In this document: positions 7,768 through 17,642 of the stretch, piece by piece
Numbering within the stretch: the stretch's first letter is position 1
How the letters are laid out: each line of letters opens with the position of its first letter
Assembly (NCBI RefSeq): GCF_004798905.1
Contig: NZ_SDMO01000001.1
Span: 186,001 to 250,000, forward strand
Source: Halomonas borealis
GTDB taxonomy: Bacteria > Pseudomonadota > Gammaproteobacteria > Pseudomonadales > Halomonadaceae
Reading direction: 5' to 3'
Length of the DNA stretch: 64,000 nt
Program-made: the position numbers and the translations under genes
Notes under the pieces: model-generated
The model's database searches: none
Told to the model about the DNA's origin: nothing
Seen by the model: the letters and a program-made list of their open reading frames with translations, nothing else

Positions 7768-10700
7768 GTGAGAAAGCGTCGCCTGAGCTGGGCCTTGGCC
7801 CGTCTACTGATCCTGCTGCCGCTGTGGCTGCTGGGCCTGATCCTGCTGCTGTTGGGCCTGGCCCTGTCGCCCTGGGGCACGGGGCTGCTCATGGACCAGG
7901 GTCAACGGCTGGGACTGATCGAGGTGGAAGCCGTCGAGGGGGCGCCCCTGGATACTCTGCGGGTCGACGGGCTGCGCCTGGAGGCCGGCCCGGCCAGCGT
8001 GGCGCTCGATCATCTCGAGCTGGCCTGGGCCGAGGACTGCCTGCTCGACGGCCGGCTGTGCCTGGATCGCCTGGTGGTCGAGGGCGCGCGGATTCGCCTC
8101 GGCTCGGGCGATGGCAGCGACGAAGACGCTCCCGATGAGACCACCGGCGAGGCCGCGGGTCCCATCCAGCTGCCATTCCCGATCGCCCTGCGCGAACTCG
8201 TCCTCGATGATGTCGAGGTGCGCCTCGCCGATGGCACGCGTCTGGGTTGGCGTCACTTCGAGAGCGGCGCCGATGCCGCAGCCGAGACCCTGACCCTATC
8301 GCCGACTCGCCTCGTCGGCCTGCGCCTGACCCTGCCGATCTCGGCGGGCAATCAGCTCGCCCTGAGCGAGGCCGAGCGTGACGAGCCGGTGCTCACGGCG
8401 GCGGCGATCGACGCCGCCGTGGCGGCGCGCTCACCGCTACCGGCAAGCGTCGCCCCATCCGCGGCCGGGGTGAGCGACACCCCGCTAGATGAGCGTGAGC
8501 GCCTGAGCCTGCCTTCGATCACCCTGCCTCTGGCGGTGGAGGTCCCCAGCCTGACCCTCGAGAATGCCGCCCTCGAGGGGCCCCAGGCCTACGTCATCGA
8601 CCGCCTCGACCTCAGTGTCACCGCCCGAGATCAGCGGGTCGTCATCCACCCCCTGGCGGTAGCGTCCCGGGAGGCCGACGCCAAGCTCGAGGCGGAAGTG
8701 ACCCTCGACGACGACTATCCCCTCGAGATGACGCTGGGAGCCGATTTCTACCTGCCCGAGCGTCTTCCGGCGCTGGCCGGACAGCGTCTCGAACTGGCCC
8801 TGAGCGGTGACCTGGGCGACCTGGACGTGGCGTTCACCGCCAGCGGTCCGGTCGAGGCACGCCTGACCGCTCACCTCGATGCCCTGAACCCGGCCATGCC
8901 GTTCAGCGCCCATCTGGAAAGCCCCTCGTTACAGTGGCCTTTGCCCGGGGCCGAGCCGGCCGCCGACGACGACGGCGCCGCCGACGACGACGGCGCCGCT
9001 GACGACGAGGGCGCGGCGACGCCCGGCGAACCGTGGCGGATCGAGGATCTCGCGCTCGACGCCGAAGGCTCGCTCAACGACTACCGCCTCGCGCTGGGGC
9101 TCATGGCTCAGGGGCCGTCGCTGCCACAGACCCGGTTGGCACTCGACGGCCGAGGGGATCTGCAACACTTCGCCTGGGCACCGCTGCGACTGACGCCTCC
9201 CGAGGGCCAGCTGACCAGCGAAGGGCGCATCGACTGGTCCGAGGCGCTGGCGGTCTCGGCGCGGCTGGCCGTCGACGGGTTCGATCCGGAACCCTTCGTC
9301 GAGGGCTTGTCCGGCCGACTCGATGGCGAGTTGCAGCTGGCCTTCGCCCAGAGCGCCGATGGCTGGCGGCTGGGGGTGCCGAGCCTGTCCGCTGAGGGCG
9401 AGCTTGCCGAGCAACCGTTCGCGTTGGAAGGCCAGCTATCCGGCGACCATGACATGAACTGGGAGATCGCGACGCTCGACCTGCGCCAGGGCGATAACCA
9501 CCTGGAGGCCTCCGGCGAGGTAGCGCCCCAGCGCCTGGACCTGGACGCCCGGCTCGACATGCCACGCCTGGACACCCTCTACCCGGGGCTCGCCGGCGCG
9601 CTTTCCGGCGACATCGAGGCCACCGGCAGCTTCGAGCGCCCGCAACTCGAGCTCACGCTGAACGGCAATCGCCTGGCCTTCGCCGACAACCGACTCGGCC
9701 GGCTGGACGTGGCGGGCGAGGTCGCCGGCCTCGACGATCCGGCCCTGAACCTGAGCCTTTCGGCCGCCGATGTCGCGGCCGGTGGCCAGGCCTTCGAGGC
9801 CATCGACCTGGCCCTCGAGGGGCGGCTCTCCGAGCATCGCCTGACCCTCGACGTGCAAGGCGATCCCGATGGCCCCCTGGCGGCGCTAGAGCTGGCCCTG
9901 GACGGGGCCCTCGACGAGGCCCGCGAGCACTATAGCGGCCGGTTGACGCCGCTCGAGGCCGACACCGCCTATGGCCGGCTCGGCCTCGACGAGGCATTGG
10001 CCTTCGAGGCCGATCTAGGAGCCAGTGGGCTCGAGGTTCAGCCATTCTGCCTGCGTCGCGAGCAGGGCGGCGGCCTGTGTCTGACCGAGCCGCTGTCGGC
10101 CTCGCCCGAACGTGGCCGAGCCGTGCTGGCGATCCGCGAGCTGCCGATGGACCTGATCAATGATGCGTTGCCCTCGGGCTGGCGTGTCGAGGGCGGCAGC
10201 ACGGGTAACCTGGCGGCCGAGTGGTCGAACGGCGGCACGGCCTGGCAGGCACAAGCCAACCTCGACAGCGAGGTCGAGGTCGCCGGCGAGGACGCCTACG
10301 GGCAACCCTGGTCGGTTCCCGGCACGGGGCTTGCTGTCGATCTCGCGGCCGATCAGGCTCGCGCCGATCTCGATCTGGCACTGACCCTCGGCGACAGCGG
10401 CGCGTTGCGCCTCGATCTGGGCATCACCGATCCCATGGGCGCCGGGCAACTGGCCGGGCGGCTGGCGATCGACGAGTTGCGGCTCGCCCCCTATCGTCCG
10501 CTGGTCGCCGACCTCGACACCCTGGAAGGCACGCTCGGCGGCAACATCGAGATCGGCGGTAACCGTGAGCAGCCACGGCTGGACGGCCGCCTCGAGCTCG
10601 ATGGCCTGCGCGCGGAGGGTCTCGGCCTGCCGCTATCGGTGGCCGATGGCAACCTGACGGTCGCCCTGAGCGGCCAACGCGCCGACATCGACGGCTACCT

Positions 10701-11799
10701 GGCAAGCGAAGAGGGACGCCTGAACATCACCGGCGATGCCCGCTGGCCATCGGCGCAGGCATGGCAAGCCTCCCTCGACCTGGAAGGCCGTGAGCGTCCG
10801 CTCGAGGCATCACTGCCGGGCTTCGGACGCCTGCGCATGGCGCCCGACCTGTCGATCCGTGCGACACCGGAGCGGTTGCGGGTGCGCGGCGAAGTCGGCG
10901 TGCCCTGGGCACGGCTCGAGGTGGGCCAGGTGCCGGCTTCGGCCGTCTCGCCGAGCCCCGACGAGGTGATCATCACTCGCGAGGAGGCCGAGGAGGCCGA
11001 TCGTCGTGCCGCCGGCGAGGAGGCCGGGGAGTCCACCGCCGAGGCCATGCAGAGCGCCGGCATGGCGCTGGATGTCCGGGTGACCCTGGCATTGGGTCCC
11101 GACATGCGACTCGAGGCCTATGGCCTCGAGACCCGGCTGGCCGGTGGCCTGGAGGTACGCCAGTCGGGTGGACCCGTGCAGCTATTCGGCAACGTCAACC
11201 TGGAGGATGGTCGCTTCCGCGCCTTCGGCCAGGACCTGGTGATCCGCGAGGGCATCCTCTACTTCAGCGGCCCGCCCGGCCAGCCGCTGCTCGATTTCGA
11301 GGCGATCCGTAACCCGGACAGCACCGAGGATGGTGTGATCGCCGGCATACGCGTCACCGGCCCCGCGGCCAAGCCGAGCCTGGATATCTTCTCCGAGCCG
11401 GCCATGGACGAGTCCCGGGCGCTCTCCTATGTCTTGCGAGGCCGTGCCCCGGACGACAGCGGAGGCGCCGACGGCGCCCTGACATCGGCGCTACTCGGTG
11501 TCACCCTGGGCAAGGCTGGCGGCGCCGTGGGCTCCATCGGCGAGGCCTTCGGCATTCAGGACCTGAGCCTCGATACCGCCGGTAGCGGCGAGGACAGCCA
11601 GGTGGTGGTGACCGGGAACCTTACCGACCGCTTGAGCGTCGGTTATGGTGTCGGCGTCTTCTCGCCGATCGCCGAACTGAGCCTGCGCTACAAGCTATGG
11701 CGGAACCTCTACCTGGAGGCCGTCTCCGGCGCCTCCCAGGCGGTGGATCTGATCTACACCTTCAGCCTGCCGGGCGACCCTCCGGAACTGAATCGATAA
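7768..11799 (+). CDS. tamB: Translocation and assembly protein TamB
   Basis: The 1343-residue protein has an N-terminal transmembrane anchor (about 9-33) and a very long beta-rich periplasmic body of repeating hydrophobic strands. It ends in the TamB domain ([22 protein letters not shown], then SYVLRGR and the terminal YTF). This is the AsmA-like bridge that pairs with TamA. I used the GTG at 7768 because it follows GAGAG and places the anchor at the N-terminus; the longer frame overlapping tamA adds residues that are out of character. An acidic tandem repeat lies at about residues 399-416. Confidence 0.9.
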   Translation: MRKRRLSWALARLLILLPLWLLGLILLLLGLALSPWGTGLLMDQGQRLGLIEVEAVEGAPLDTLRVDGLRLEAGPASVALDHLELAWAEDCLLDGRLCLDRLVVEGARIRLGSGDGSDEDAPDETTGEAAGPIQLPFPIALRELVLDDVEVRLADGTRLGWRHFESGADAAAETLTLSPTRLVGLRLTLPISAGNQLALSEAERDEPVLTAAAIDAAVAARSPLPASVAPSAAGVSDTPLDERERLSLPSITLPLAVEVPSLTLENAALEGPQAYVIDRLDLSVTARDQRVVIHPLAVASREADAKLEAEVTLDDDYPLEMTLGADFYLPERLPALAGQRLELALSGDLGDLDVAFTASGPVEARLTAHLDALNPAMPFSAHLESPSLQWPLPGAEPAADDDGAADDDGAADDEGAATPGEPWRIEDLALDAEGSLNDYRLALGLMAQGPSLPQTRLALDGRGDLQHFAWAPLRLTPPEGQLTSEGRIDWSEALAVSARLAVDGFDPEPFVEGLSGRLDGELQLAFAQSADGWRLGVPSLSAEGELAEQPFALEGQLSGDHDMNWEIATLDLRQGDNHLEASGEVAPQRLDLDARLDMPRLDTLYPGLAGALSGDIEATGSFERPQLELTLNGNRLAFADNRLGRLDVAGEVAGLDDPALNLSLSAADVAAGGQAFEAIDLALEGRLSEHRLTLDVQGDPDGPLAALELALDGALDEAREHYSGRLTPLEADTAYGRLGLDEALAFEADLGASGLEVQPFCLRREQGGGLCLTEPLSASPERGRAVLAIRELPMDLINDALPSGWRVEGGSTGNLAAEWSNGGTAWQAQANLDSEVEVAGEDAYGQPWSVPGTGLAVDLAADQARADLDLALTLGDSGALRLDLGITDPMGAGQLAGRLAIDELRLAPYRPLVADLDTLEGTLGGNIEIGGNREQPRLDGRLELDGLRAEGLGLPLSVADGNLTVALSGQRADIDGYLASEEGRLNITGDARWPSAQAWQASLDLEGRERPLEASLPGFGRLRMAPDLSIRATPERLRVRGEVGVPWARLEVGQVPASAVSPSPDEVIITREEAEEADRRAAGEEAGESTAEAMQSAGMALDVRVTLALGPDMRLEAYGLETRLAGGLEVRQSGGPVQLFGNVNLEDGRFRAFGQDLVIREGILYFSGPPGQPLLDFEAIRNPDSTEDGVIAGIRVTGPAAKPSLDIFSEPAMDESRALSYVLRGRAPDDSGGADGALTSALLGVTLGKAGGAVGSIGEAFGIQDLSLDTAGSGEDSQVVVTGNLTDRLSVGYGVGVFSPIAELSLRYKLWRNLYLEAVSGASQAVDLIYTFSLPGDPPELNR
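8962..9015 (+). repeat. Three tandem 18-bp units inside tamB
   Basis: Three consecutive 18-bp units starting GCCGACGACGACGGCGCC encode [12 protein letters not shown] and ADDEGA. The first two copies are identical; the third has diverged at a few bases. They form an acidic linker in the periplasmic part of TamB and could change in copy number by slippage. Confidence 0.9.
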
Positions 11800-11812
11800 C
11801 AGGAGCGACACG

Positions 11813-12427
11813 ATGCACAGCTCAACTCAGCCCGCCCCCGAGGGGCGTGACACCGCCCTGACGATCGATGGCCGGCACGCGATCAATGGCCACGACATGA
11901 TGCCGCCTTGGCCCGCGGGCATGGCGGAGATCGTGCTCGGCCTGGGATGCTTCTGGGGCGCCGAACGGCTGTTCTGGCAGCTGCCCGGGGTTCATGTCAC
12001 GGCCGTGGGCTACGCCGGCGGCGTGACGCCGAACCCGACCTACCGCGAGACGTGTTCCGGCCGGACCGGCCATGCCGAGGTGGTGCGGGTGGTGTTCGAC
12101 CCTCGGATCATCGATCTCGAGAGCCTGCTGCGCCATTTCTGGGAGGCCCACGACCCGACACAGGGCAACCGTCAGGGCAACGACGTCGGGCCTCAGTACC
12201 GTTCGCTCATCCTCACCACCGACGACGCCCAGCGAGACACCGCCGAGCGCAGTCGCGACGCCTATGGTGAGGCATTGAGCCATGCCGGTCGCGGTCCGAT
12301 CACCACCGAGATCGCCTCGCTCACGGCCTTCTACTACGCCGAGGACGAGCACCAGCAATATCTGGACAAGAATCCCGGTGGCTACTGTGGCCTGAAGGGT
12401 ACCGGCGTCGGCTGCCCGATCGGCTGA
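11813..12427 (+). CDS. msrA: Peptide methionine sulfoxide reductase MsrA
   Basis: The 204-residue enzyme reduces methionine-S-sulfoxide in proteins. The catalytic motif [16 protein letters not shown] has Cys46, and the C-terminal [12 protein letters not shown] carries resolving cysteines. The long N-terminal region and overall length match the E. coli-type enzyme. It lies 13 nt after tamB with an AGGAG site and is probably the last gene of the tam operon; msrA also lies beside tamA-tamB in enterics. Its last 46 bp overlap the end of the convergent lysR gene. Confidence 0.94.
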   Translation: MHSSTQPAPEGRDTALTIDGRHAINGHDMMPPWPAGMAEIVLGLGCFWGAERLFWQLPGVHVTAVGYAGGVTPNPTYRETCSGRTGHAEVVRVVFDPRIIDLESLLRHFWEAHDPTQGNRQGNDVGPQYRSLILTTDDAQRDTAERSRDAYGEALSHAGRGPITTEIASLTAFYYAEDEHQQYLDKNPGGYCGLKGTGVGCPIG

Positions 12428-13344
12428 TCCGTCTGGCGGGCGGAATCCACGAGTCGCTGCCACAACGCGGCGACCGCCGGATGCGGGTTGCCCCGGTGGC
12501 GGTAGAGGCGGATCGTCAACGCCACCTCCCAGCGTATGCCGCCGGCAGCCACCAGGCTGCCGGCGGCGAGCGCCGCCTGCACCGAGCGTTTCGGCAACCA
12601 GCCGAGGCCATAGCCGAGCCCGACCAGTTCCCGGATATTACCGCTCTGAATGCTTTCGTTGAGCACGCTGAAGGTCGGCATCTCGCCGAGCCTCTCCAGA
12701 TGCGCGCGGATGGCCTGATCGATCATTCCCCGCGGGTGATAGGCGATCAGTGGCAGGGGGCGCCGCCCCGTGTCTTCGAGCGAGAAGCGCGGGCGACCAT
12801 CGGCGTCGGGCAGCGATACCGGCACCAGGCGTTCCTCGCCGAGTGATATCGCATCGAGCCCGGTGGTATCCAGCGCCAGCGGACAAGGCCCGGCCGGCCA
12901 GTAGCACAGCACCAGGTCGCACTCGTTGCGGCCGAGTGCTTGGAAGTAATCGTCGACCAGCCAGCCGGTGGCCCGCAAATAGGGCGTCACCGGTGGTGTC
13001 GGCTCGATCCCGGCCAGCCATTCCGGCAGGAAGTTGGCCAGCAGGCTCTGCGGCGCGGCCAGACGGATACGGCTGGCGTCGCTCTCGGCCAGCTGGCCGA
13101 GTCGCTCATGGGTGGTGGCCACCCGTCGCGTGACGTCCTGGCACAGGGCCAGGAACTCGTCGCCGGCCGGGGTCAGCGACAGCGGCAGGGTCTGCCGATT
13201 GATCAGCGTCGTGCCCATCTCCTCCTCGAGCAGCTTGATGCGTCGCGAGAAGGTCGGCTGGGTCACATTCTGTGCCTCCGCCGCCCGGGAGAAATGGCGG
13301 GTACGCGCCAGGGCGATGAAGTCTTCCAGCCAGCGTAGTTCCAT
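12382..13344 (-). CDS. LysR-family transcription regulator, possibly HypT-like
   Basis: The 320-residue protein has an N-terminal winged helix ([36 protein letters not shown]) and a LysR effector domain. The linker stretch [13 protein letters not shown] recalls E. coli YjiE/HypT, a hypochlorite-responsive activator whose methionines are oxidised and then reduced by Msr enzymes. That resemblance is from memory. The start is supported by AAGGA upstream. The gene converges on msrA, and the two coding ends overlap by 46 bp. Confidence 0.8.
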   Translation of the reverse strand: MELRWLEDFIALARTRHFSRAAEAQNVTQPTFSRRIKLLEEEMGTTLINRQTLPLSLTPAGDEFLALCQDVTRRVATTHERLGQLAESDASRIRLAAPQSLLANFLPEWLAGIEPTPPVTPYLRATGWLVDDYFQALGRNECDLVLCYWPAGPCPLALDTTGLDAISLGEERLVPVSLPDADGRPRFSLEDTGRRPLPLIAYHPRGMIDQAIRAHLERLGEMPTFSVLNESIQSGNIRELVGLGYGLGWLPKRSVQAALAAGSLVAAGGIRWEVALTIRLYRHRGNPHPAVAALWQRLVDSARQTDQPIGQPTPVPFRPQ

Positions 13345-13457
13345 AACCGTCCTTAATGCCGGATGACCGAGGGCCGATGCGGTCCATTATGCCAGACCCC
13401 ATCGGGGCCTCGGCCAGGGGCCATTCGCGGGCGCGGGGAGACGCCCCATGAACGCGC

Positions 13458-14513
13458 CTAGATCCGGCCTTCCTCCACGCCGTGGCAGGCCACCTGGCCG
13501 CCCTCGTCGGTGGCGATCATCGCCGGCACCTCGCGACGACAACGCTCATTGGCATGCGGACAGCGGCCATGGAAGACACAGCCCGACGGCAGTCGGACCG
13601 GCGTCGGCACCTCGCCCTCGAGGCGAATATGCTGCGGTCGATCGTCTTCGAGCCGAGGGATCGCCGACATCAACGCCTGGGTATAGGGATGGCGAGGCGT
13701 GGCGAACAGGGTCGCCGTGGGCGCCACCTCACAGACGCGGCCCAGGTACATCACCGCCACCCGGGTGCCGAAATGCTCGACCACCGCCAGGTCGTGGGTG
13801 ATGAACAGGTAGGTCAGGTTGCGCTTCTGCTGGGCCTCCATCAGCAGGTTGAGCACCTGGGCCTGGATGGAAACGTCGAGTGCCGAGATCGGCTCATCGG
13901 CGACGATGAATTCCGGATTCACCGCCAGGGCACGGGCGATGGCGATGCGTTGACGCTGGCCACCGGAGAACTCGTGCCCGTAACGGGGGCCCCAGTCCGC
14001 GGCGATGCCCACCGAGTCCATCACCTCGGCGACCTGATCCTTGACCCTCGCCGGGGACCAGTCCGGGTGATGCAGCCGAATCGGCTCCTCCAGGGTCTGC
14101 TGGATGGTCATCCGTGGATTCAGCGATGCATAAGGGTTCTGGAAGATCATCTGCATGCGCCGCCGAAAGGGCAACAGCGCCTTGGTGGAACGATCATCGA
14201 TGCGTTCGCCGTCGTAGTGGATCTCGCCGGCGCTGGGCCTGAGTAGCCCCATCACGGTGCGCGCCACCGTGGACTTGCCGCAGCCGGACTCGCCGACCAC
14301 GCAGAGCGCCTCGCCGCGCTGGATATCCAGGTCGACGCCGTTGATGGCGTGCACGTGCTCCTGTTCGCGGACCAGCTTGCCGCCCTTGAACTTGAGCTGT
14401 TCCAGGAAGTCGCCGGACAACGAGAAGCGCTTCTCGAGGCCGCGCATCGACAGCAGCGGGGTGGCCGTCTGCGGCGCCGAAGCGGCGTTGATCGAGGAAG
14501 TAGCGGTGGTCAT
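13458..14513 (-). CDS. Oligo/dipeptide ABC transporter ATPase (DppF/OppF type)
   Basis: The 351-residue ATPase has Walker A GESGCGKST (74-82), signature FSGGQRQRIAIARAL, Walker B FIVADEPISALD and the H-loop THDL. The C-terminal oligopeptide-transporter extension (RLPSGCVFHGRCPHANERC) has spaced cysteines. It energises peptide import together with the upstream ATPase. The start at 14513 overlaps the previous stop as ATGA. It is the last gene of the five-gene cluster. Confidence 0.9.
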   Translation of the reverse strand: MTTATSSINAASAPQTATPLLSMRGLEKRFSLSGDFLEQLKFKGGKLVREQEHVHAINGVDLDIQRGEALCVVGESGCGKSTVARTVMGLLRPSAGEIHYDGERIDDRSTKALLPFRRRMQMIFQNPYASLNPRMTIQQTLEEPIRLHHPDWSPARVKDQVAEVMDSVGIAADWGPRYGHEFSGGQRQRIAIARALAVNPEFIVADEPISALDVSIQAQVLNLLMEAQQKRNLTYLFITHDLAVVEHFGTRVAVMYLGRVCEVAPTATLFATPRHPYTQALMSAIPRLEDDRPQHIRLEGEVPTPVRLPSGCVFHGRCPHANERCRREVPAMIATDEGGQVACHGVEEGRI

Positions 14514-15532
14514 CGGTCTTGCTCCTCGGCCGGAAGCCGTTCGCGTTCGATCATCTCGGCGACCATGTGACAGGCCGCCTGGCAATTGCCCGAGGTGACG
14601 AATCCGGGCACCTGGTCGTGACAAGCCTGGCGATGCGACCCGTCGGCACGGGTGACGAAGCCACAGCGCGGGTGGAAGGCACAGCCGCTCGGCAGGCGGT
14701 TGAGTGATGGCATGCTGCCGGGGATCTGGTTGAGTCGTTCGCCCGGGGTGGCCATCTGCGGCAAGGCCTTGATCAACCCCTGGGTATAGGGGTGCTGTAG
14801 ATCATTGATGATCTCCCGGGTCGGCCCCTGCTCGATGACCCTGCCTGCATACATCACCAACATGCGCTGGGTGACCTGGCTGACCACCCCCAGGTCGTGG
14901 GTGATCAACACCAAGCCGACGTTGTGCTCCTCGCAGAGCTCCAGCAGCAGCGCCATGATCTCGGCCTGGATGGTCACGTCGAGCGCCGTGGTCGGCTCGT
15001 CGGCGATGATGATGTCGGGGTCGAGCAGCAACGCTATGGCGATGATCACGCGTTGGCGCATGCCGCCGGACAGCTCGTGGGGGTACTGGTCGAGGCGCGC
15101 CTCGGGGGAGGGGATCTGCACCTGCTGGAGCTTGCGCAGCGAGATCGCCCGGGCATCGCGGCTCGCGATACGACGGTGAGCCTTGAGGCACTCGACCATC
15201 TGCTCGCCGATAGTCAGCACCGGATTGAGCGTCATCATCGGGTCCTGGAAGATCATCGAGATGCGATGCCCACGGATGCGACGCAGGGCGCGATCGGAAA
15301 CCCCGATCAGCTCCTGGCCATCGAAGCGGATGCTGCCGCCGGCGATGTAGCCGGGCTGGGCGATCAGGTTGAGCAGGCTGAAGGCCGCCACGGACTTGCC
15401 GGCGCCGGACTCGCCGACGATGCCGAGGCGCTCGCCGCGGTCCAGGCTGAAGCAGATGTCGCGCAGCGCCTTGACGTCGCCACCGCGCAGGGCGAAGCGC
15501 ACGTCGAGATGGTTGACTTCGAGAAGTGACAT
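14510..15532 (-). CDS. Oligo/dipeptide ABC transporter ATPase (DppD/OppD type)
   Basis: The 340-residue ATPase has Walker A GESGAGKS (40-47), signature [16 protein letters not shown], Walker [17 protein letters not shown] and a cysteine-containing C-terminal extension ([13 protein letters not shown]). Paired D and F ATPases are typical of Dpp/Opp importers. It starts 5 nt after the DppC-type permease and overlaps the next gene by 4 nt. Confidence 0.9.
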   Translation of the reverse strand: MSLLEVNHLDVRFALRGGDVKALRDICFSLDRGERLGIVGESGAGKSVAAFSLLNLIAQPGYIAGGSIRFDGQELIGVSDRALRRIRGHRISMIFQDPMMTLNPVLTIGEQMVECLKAHRRIASRDARAISLRKLQQVQIPSPEARLDQYPHELSGGMRQRVIIAIALLLDPDIIIADEPTTALDVTIQAEIMALLLELCEEHNVGLVLITHDLGVVSQVTQRMLVMYAGRVIEQGPTREIINDLQHPYTQGLIKALPQMATPGERLNQIPGSMPSLNRLPSGCAFHPRCGFVTRADGSHRQACHDQVPGFVTSGNCQAACHMVAEMIERERLPAEEQDR

Positions 15533-15537
15533 GAGGA

Positions 15538-16494
15538 TCAGCCCTTGTAGAGACGGGGATTGAGCACGTCGCGCAGCCAGTCACCGAGCAGGTTGATGAC
15601 CAGCACCAGCACCACCAGCACCAGCCCGGGGATCAGCGTGATCCACCAGGAGCCGGATTGGATGTAATCGAACCCGGACTTGATCAGCGAGCCCAGCGAC
15701 GGCTGGGTCTCGGGCATGCCCAGGCCGAGGAAGGACAGCGCCGCCTCGGAGATGATGGCGTTGGCCACCTGCACGGTGGAGATGACGAAGATCGGCGACA
15801 GGGTGTTGGGCAGGATATGGCGGAACATGATGCGCCGGCTCGAAAGCCCCATGACCCGCGCGGCATCGACGTATTCCTTACCCTTCTCGGCGAGCACCGA
15901 GGCGCGCACGGTGCGCGCATACTGCGGCCATTCGGCCAGGCCGATGATCAGCACCAGCAACGGCACGGCATAGGTGCTGAAGGTGGCACCACCGAAGATC
16001 GCCTTGAACAAGGCGCCGACCACGATCGCCACCATCAGCGTGGAGAAGGACAGCTGGATGTCGGCCATGCGCATCAGGAAGGCATCGACTCGCCCGCCCA
16101 GGTAGCCGGCCAACAGGCCGAAGCAGACCCCGAGGCTGGCCTGCATCGCCACCGCACCGAAACCGATGATCAGCGACACCCGGAGCCCATAGAGGATGGT
16201 CGAGAGCAGATCGCGGCCCTGGGAATCGGTGCCCATCAGGTAGGTCGGATCGCTGCCATCGACCCAGAAGGGGGGTAGCTCGGAGGCCAGGATATCGATC
16301 TGTGCCAGGTCGTAGGGGTTCATCGGTGCCAGCCAGGGGGCCAGCAGGGCACAGCCGACCAGCAGGATGAACACCGCCAGGCTGAACTGGGCGATCAGGT
16401 CGCGCTTGAAGCTGTAGAGCAGGTAGGAGTCGCGGAAGCGCTCCCAGCGGCTCGTCGTGGACGAACGGGTGACGGAGGAGTGCGTGGTGGTCAT
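15538..16494 (-). CDS. Peptide ABC transporter permease (DppC/OppC type)
   Basis: The 318-residue inner-membrane protein has the N-terminal OppC-like segment (helix at about 38-58 and the GTDSQGRDLLSTILYGLRVSL motif). The binding-protein-dependent transport domain follows, with the EAA loop (EYVDAARVMGLSSRRIMFRHILPN). The chosen ATG overlaps the DppB-type stop by ATGA; a longer frame would add 56 residues with no homology. Confidence 0.9.
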   Translation of the reverse strand: MTTTHSSVTRSSTTSRWERFRDSYLLYSFKRDLIAQFSLAVFILLVGCALLAPWLAPMNPYDLAQIDILASELPPFWVDGSDPTYLMGTDSQGRDLLSTILYGLRVSLIIGFGAVAMQASLGVCFGLLAGYLGGRVDAFLMRMADIQLSFSTLMVAIVVGALFKAIFGGATFSTYAVPLLVLIIGLAEWPQYARTVRASVLAEKGKEYVDAARVMGLSSRRIMFRHILPNTLSPIFVISTVQVANAIISEAALSFLGLGMPETQPSLGSLIKSGFDYIQSGSWWITLIPGLVLVVLVLVINLLGDWLRDVLNPRLYKG

Positions 16495-17537
16495 GCGGGC
16501 TTCCCTGTCAGCTTGACGGTGGGGTTGACCAGGCCATAGATCAGGTCGACCAGGGTGTTGGTGATCACGAAGATCAGCCCCACGATCATCAGGTAGGTGA
16601 CGATCAGCGGAATGTCGGAGCGTTCGATGGCATCGAGGAACATCAGGCCCATGCCGGGCCACTGGAATACCGTCTCGGTGAGGATGGTGTAGGCGACCAG
16701 GGTGCCGATCTGCACCCCACCCACGGTGATCACCGGCAGCATGGTGTTCTTCAGCGCGTGCAGGAAGTAGATGCGGCGCAGCGAGATACCCTTGGCACGA
16801 GCGAACTTGACGTACTCGGACTGCATCACCTCGAGCATCTCGGCACGGATCAGGCGGATGAACAGCGGCAGCATGATCGAGGCCAGAGAGATGGCCGGCA
16901 GCACCAGGTAGGAAAGCCCCTTGAGCGAGGCGAAGTTGGTCTCCCAGGTGCCGAATACCGCCACCGGATCGCCGCGCCCGTAGGCCGGCATGCCACCCTC
17001 GGTGGAGAGCAGGTCATTGAGCCAGCCCCCCCAGCCGGTATCGGCGGGGAAGGGCGTCACGCTCACGCCGATGGCGAACAGCTGGATCAACACGATGGCG
17101 GTGAGAAACACCGGAATCGAGATGCCGATGATCGACACTCCCATGAAGAAACGCGACAGCCAGGCGCGGGGCCTGATGGCGCTGTAGACCCCGATGGGAA
17201 TCGACAGGGCGATGATCAGGAAGGTCGAGGCGGCCACCAGCTCCAGGGTCGCGGGCAGGTGACGCAGGATGACGTCGGTGGTCGGCTCGTTGAAGACATA
17301 GGAGTAGCCGAAGTCGAACTGCACCGCATTGGCGGCGAAGCGCAGGTACTGGACCGCGAAGGGGTCGTTGAGGCCGAGCTCTTCGCGTAGCACCGCGCGC
17401 TCGCTCTCCGGCACCGATTGGCCGACCATCTGCTGGATGGGGTCGCCCAGATTGTCCTGGATGGCGAAGGCGATCACGCTGATGACGAACATCACCAGCA
17501 GCGCATGGAAAAGGCGCTTGATCAGAAAGGCGATCAT
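16491..17537 (-). CDS. Peptide ABC transporter permease (DppB/OppB type)
   Basis: The 348-residue inner-membrane permease has several transmembrane helices and the EAA loop (EYVKFARAKGISLRRIYFLHALKN). A periplasmic insert around residues 175-215 (rich in Gly, Pro and Trp) makes it somewhat longer than typical DppB. It is separated from the binding-protein gene by about 105 bp that hold a strong hairpin; the later genes of the operon are fused end to end. Confidence 0.88.
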   Translation of the reverse strand: MIAFLIKRLFHALLVMFVISVIAFAIQDNLGDPIQQMVGQSVPESERAVLREELGLNDPFAVQYLRFAANAVQFDFGYSYVFNEPTTDVILRHLPATLELVAASTFLIIALSIPIGVYSAIRPRAWLSRFFMGVSIIGISIPVFLTAIVLIQLFAIGVSVTPFPADTGWGGWLNDLLSTEGGMPAYGRGDPVAVFGTWETNFASLKGLSYLVLPAISLASIMLPLFIRLIRAEMLEVMQSEYVKFARAKGISLRRIYFLHALKNTMLPVITVGGVQIGTLVAYTILTETVFQWPGMGLMFLDAIERSDIPLIVTYLMIVGLIFVITNTLVDLIYGLVNPTVKLTGKPA

Positions 17538-17611
17538 GAGTGGCGTCCCGTAGGCAAGCAGGGGGTGGCACGCTCGTTTCGAGCGCGCCACCGGGGCAGG
17601 AAGGGGCAGGA

Positions 17612-17636
17612 CCTCGCCGGCGGGGCGCCGGCGAGG
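17612..17636 (-). promoter_or_regulatory. Intercistronic hairpin after the binding-protein gene
   Basis: A perfect 10-bp inverted repeat (CCTCGCCGGC, loop GGGGC, GCCGGCGAGG) lies 6 bp past the binding-protein stop. There is no T-run on either side, so it looks like an mRNA-stabilising or attenuating hairpin rather than a full terminator. Such elements often make binding protein more abundant than permease in ABC importer operons. Confidence 0.65.
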
Positions 17637-17642
17637 CAGCGG

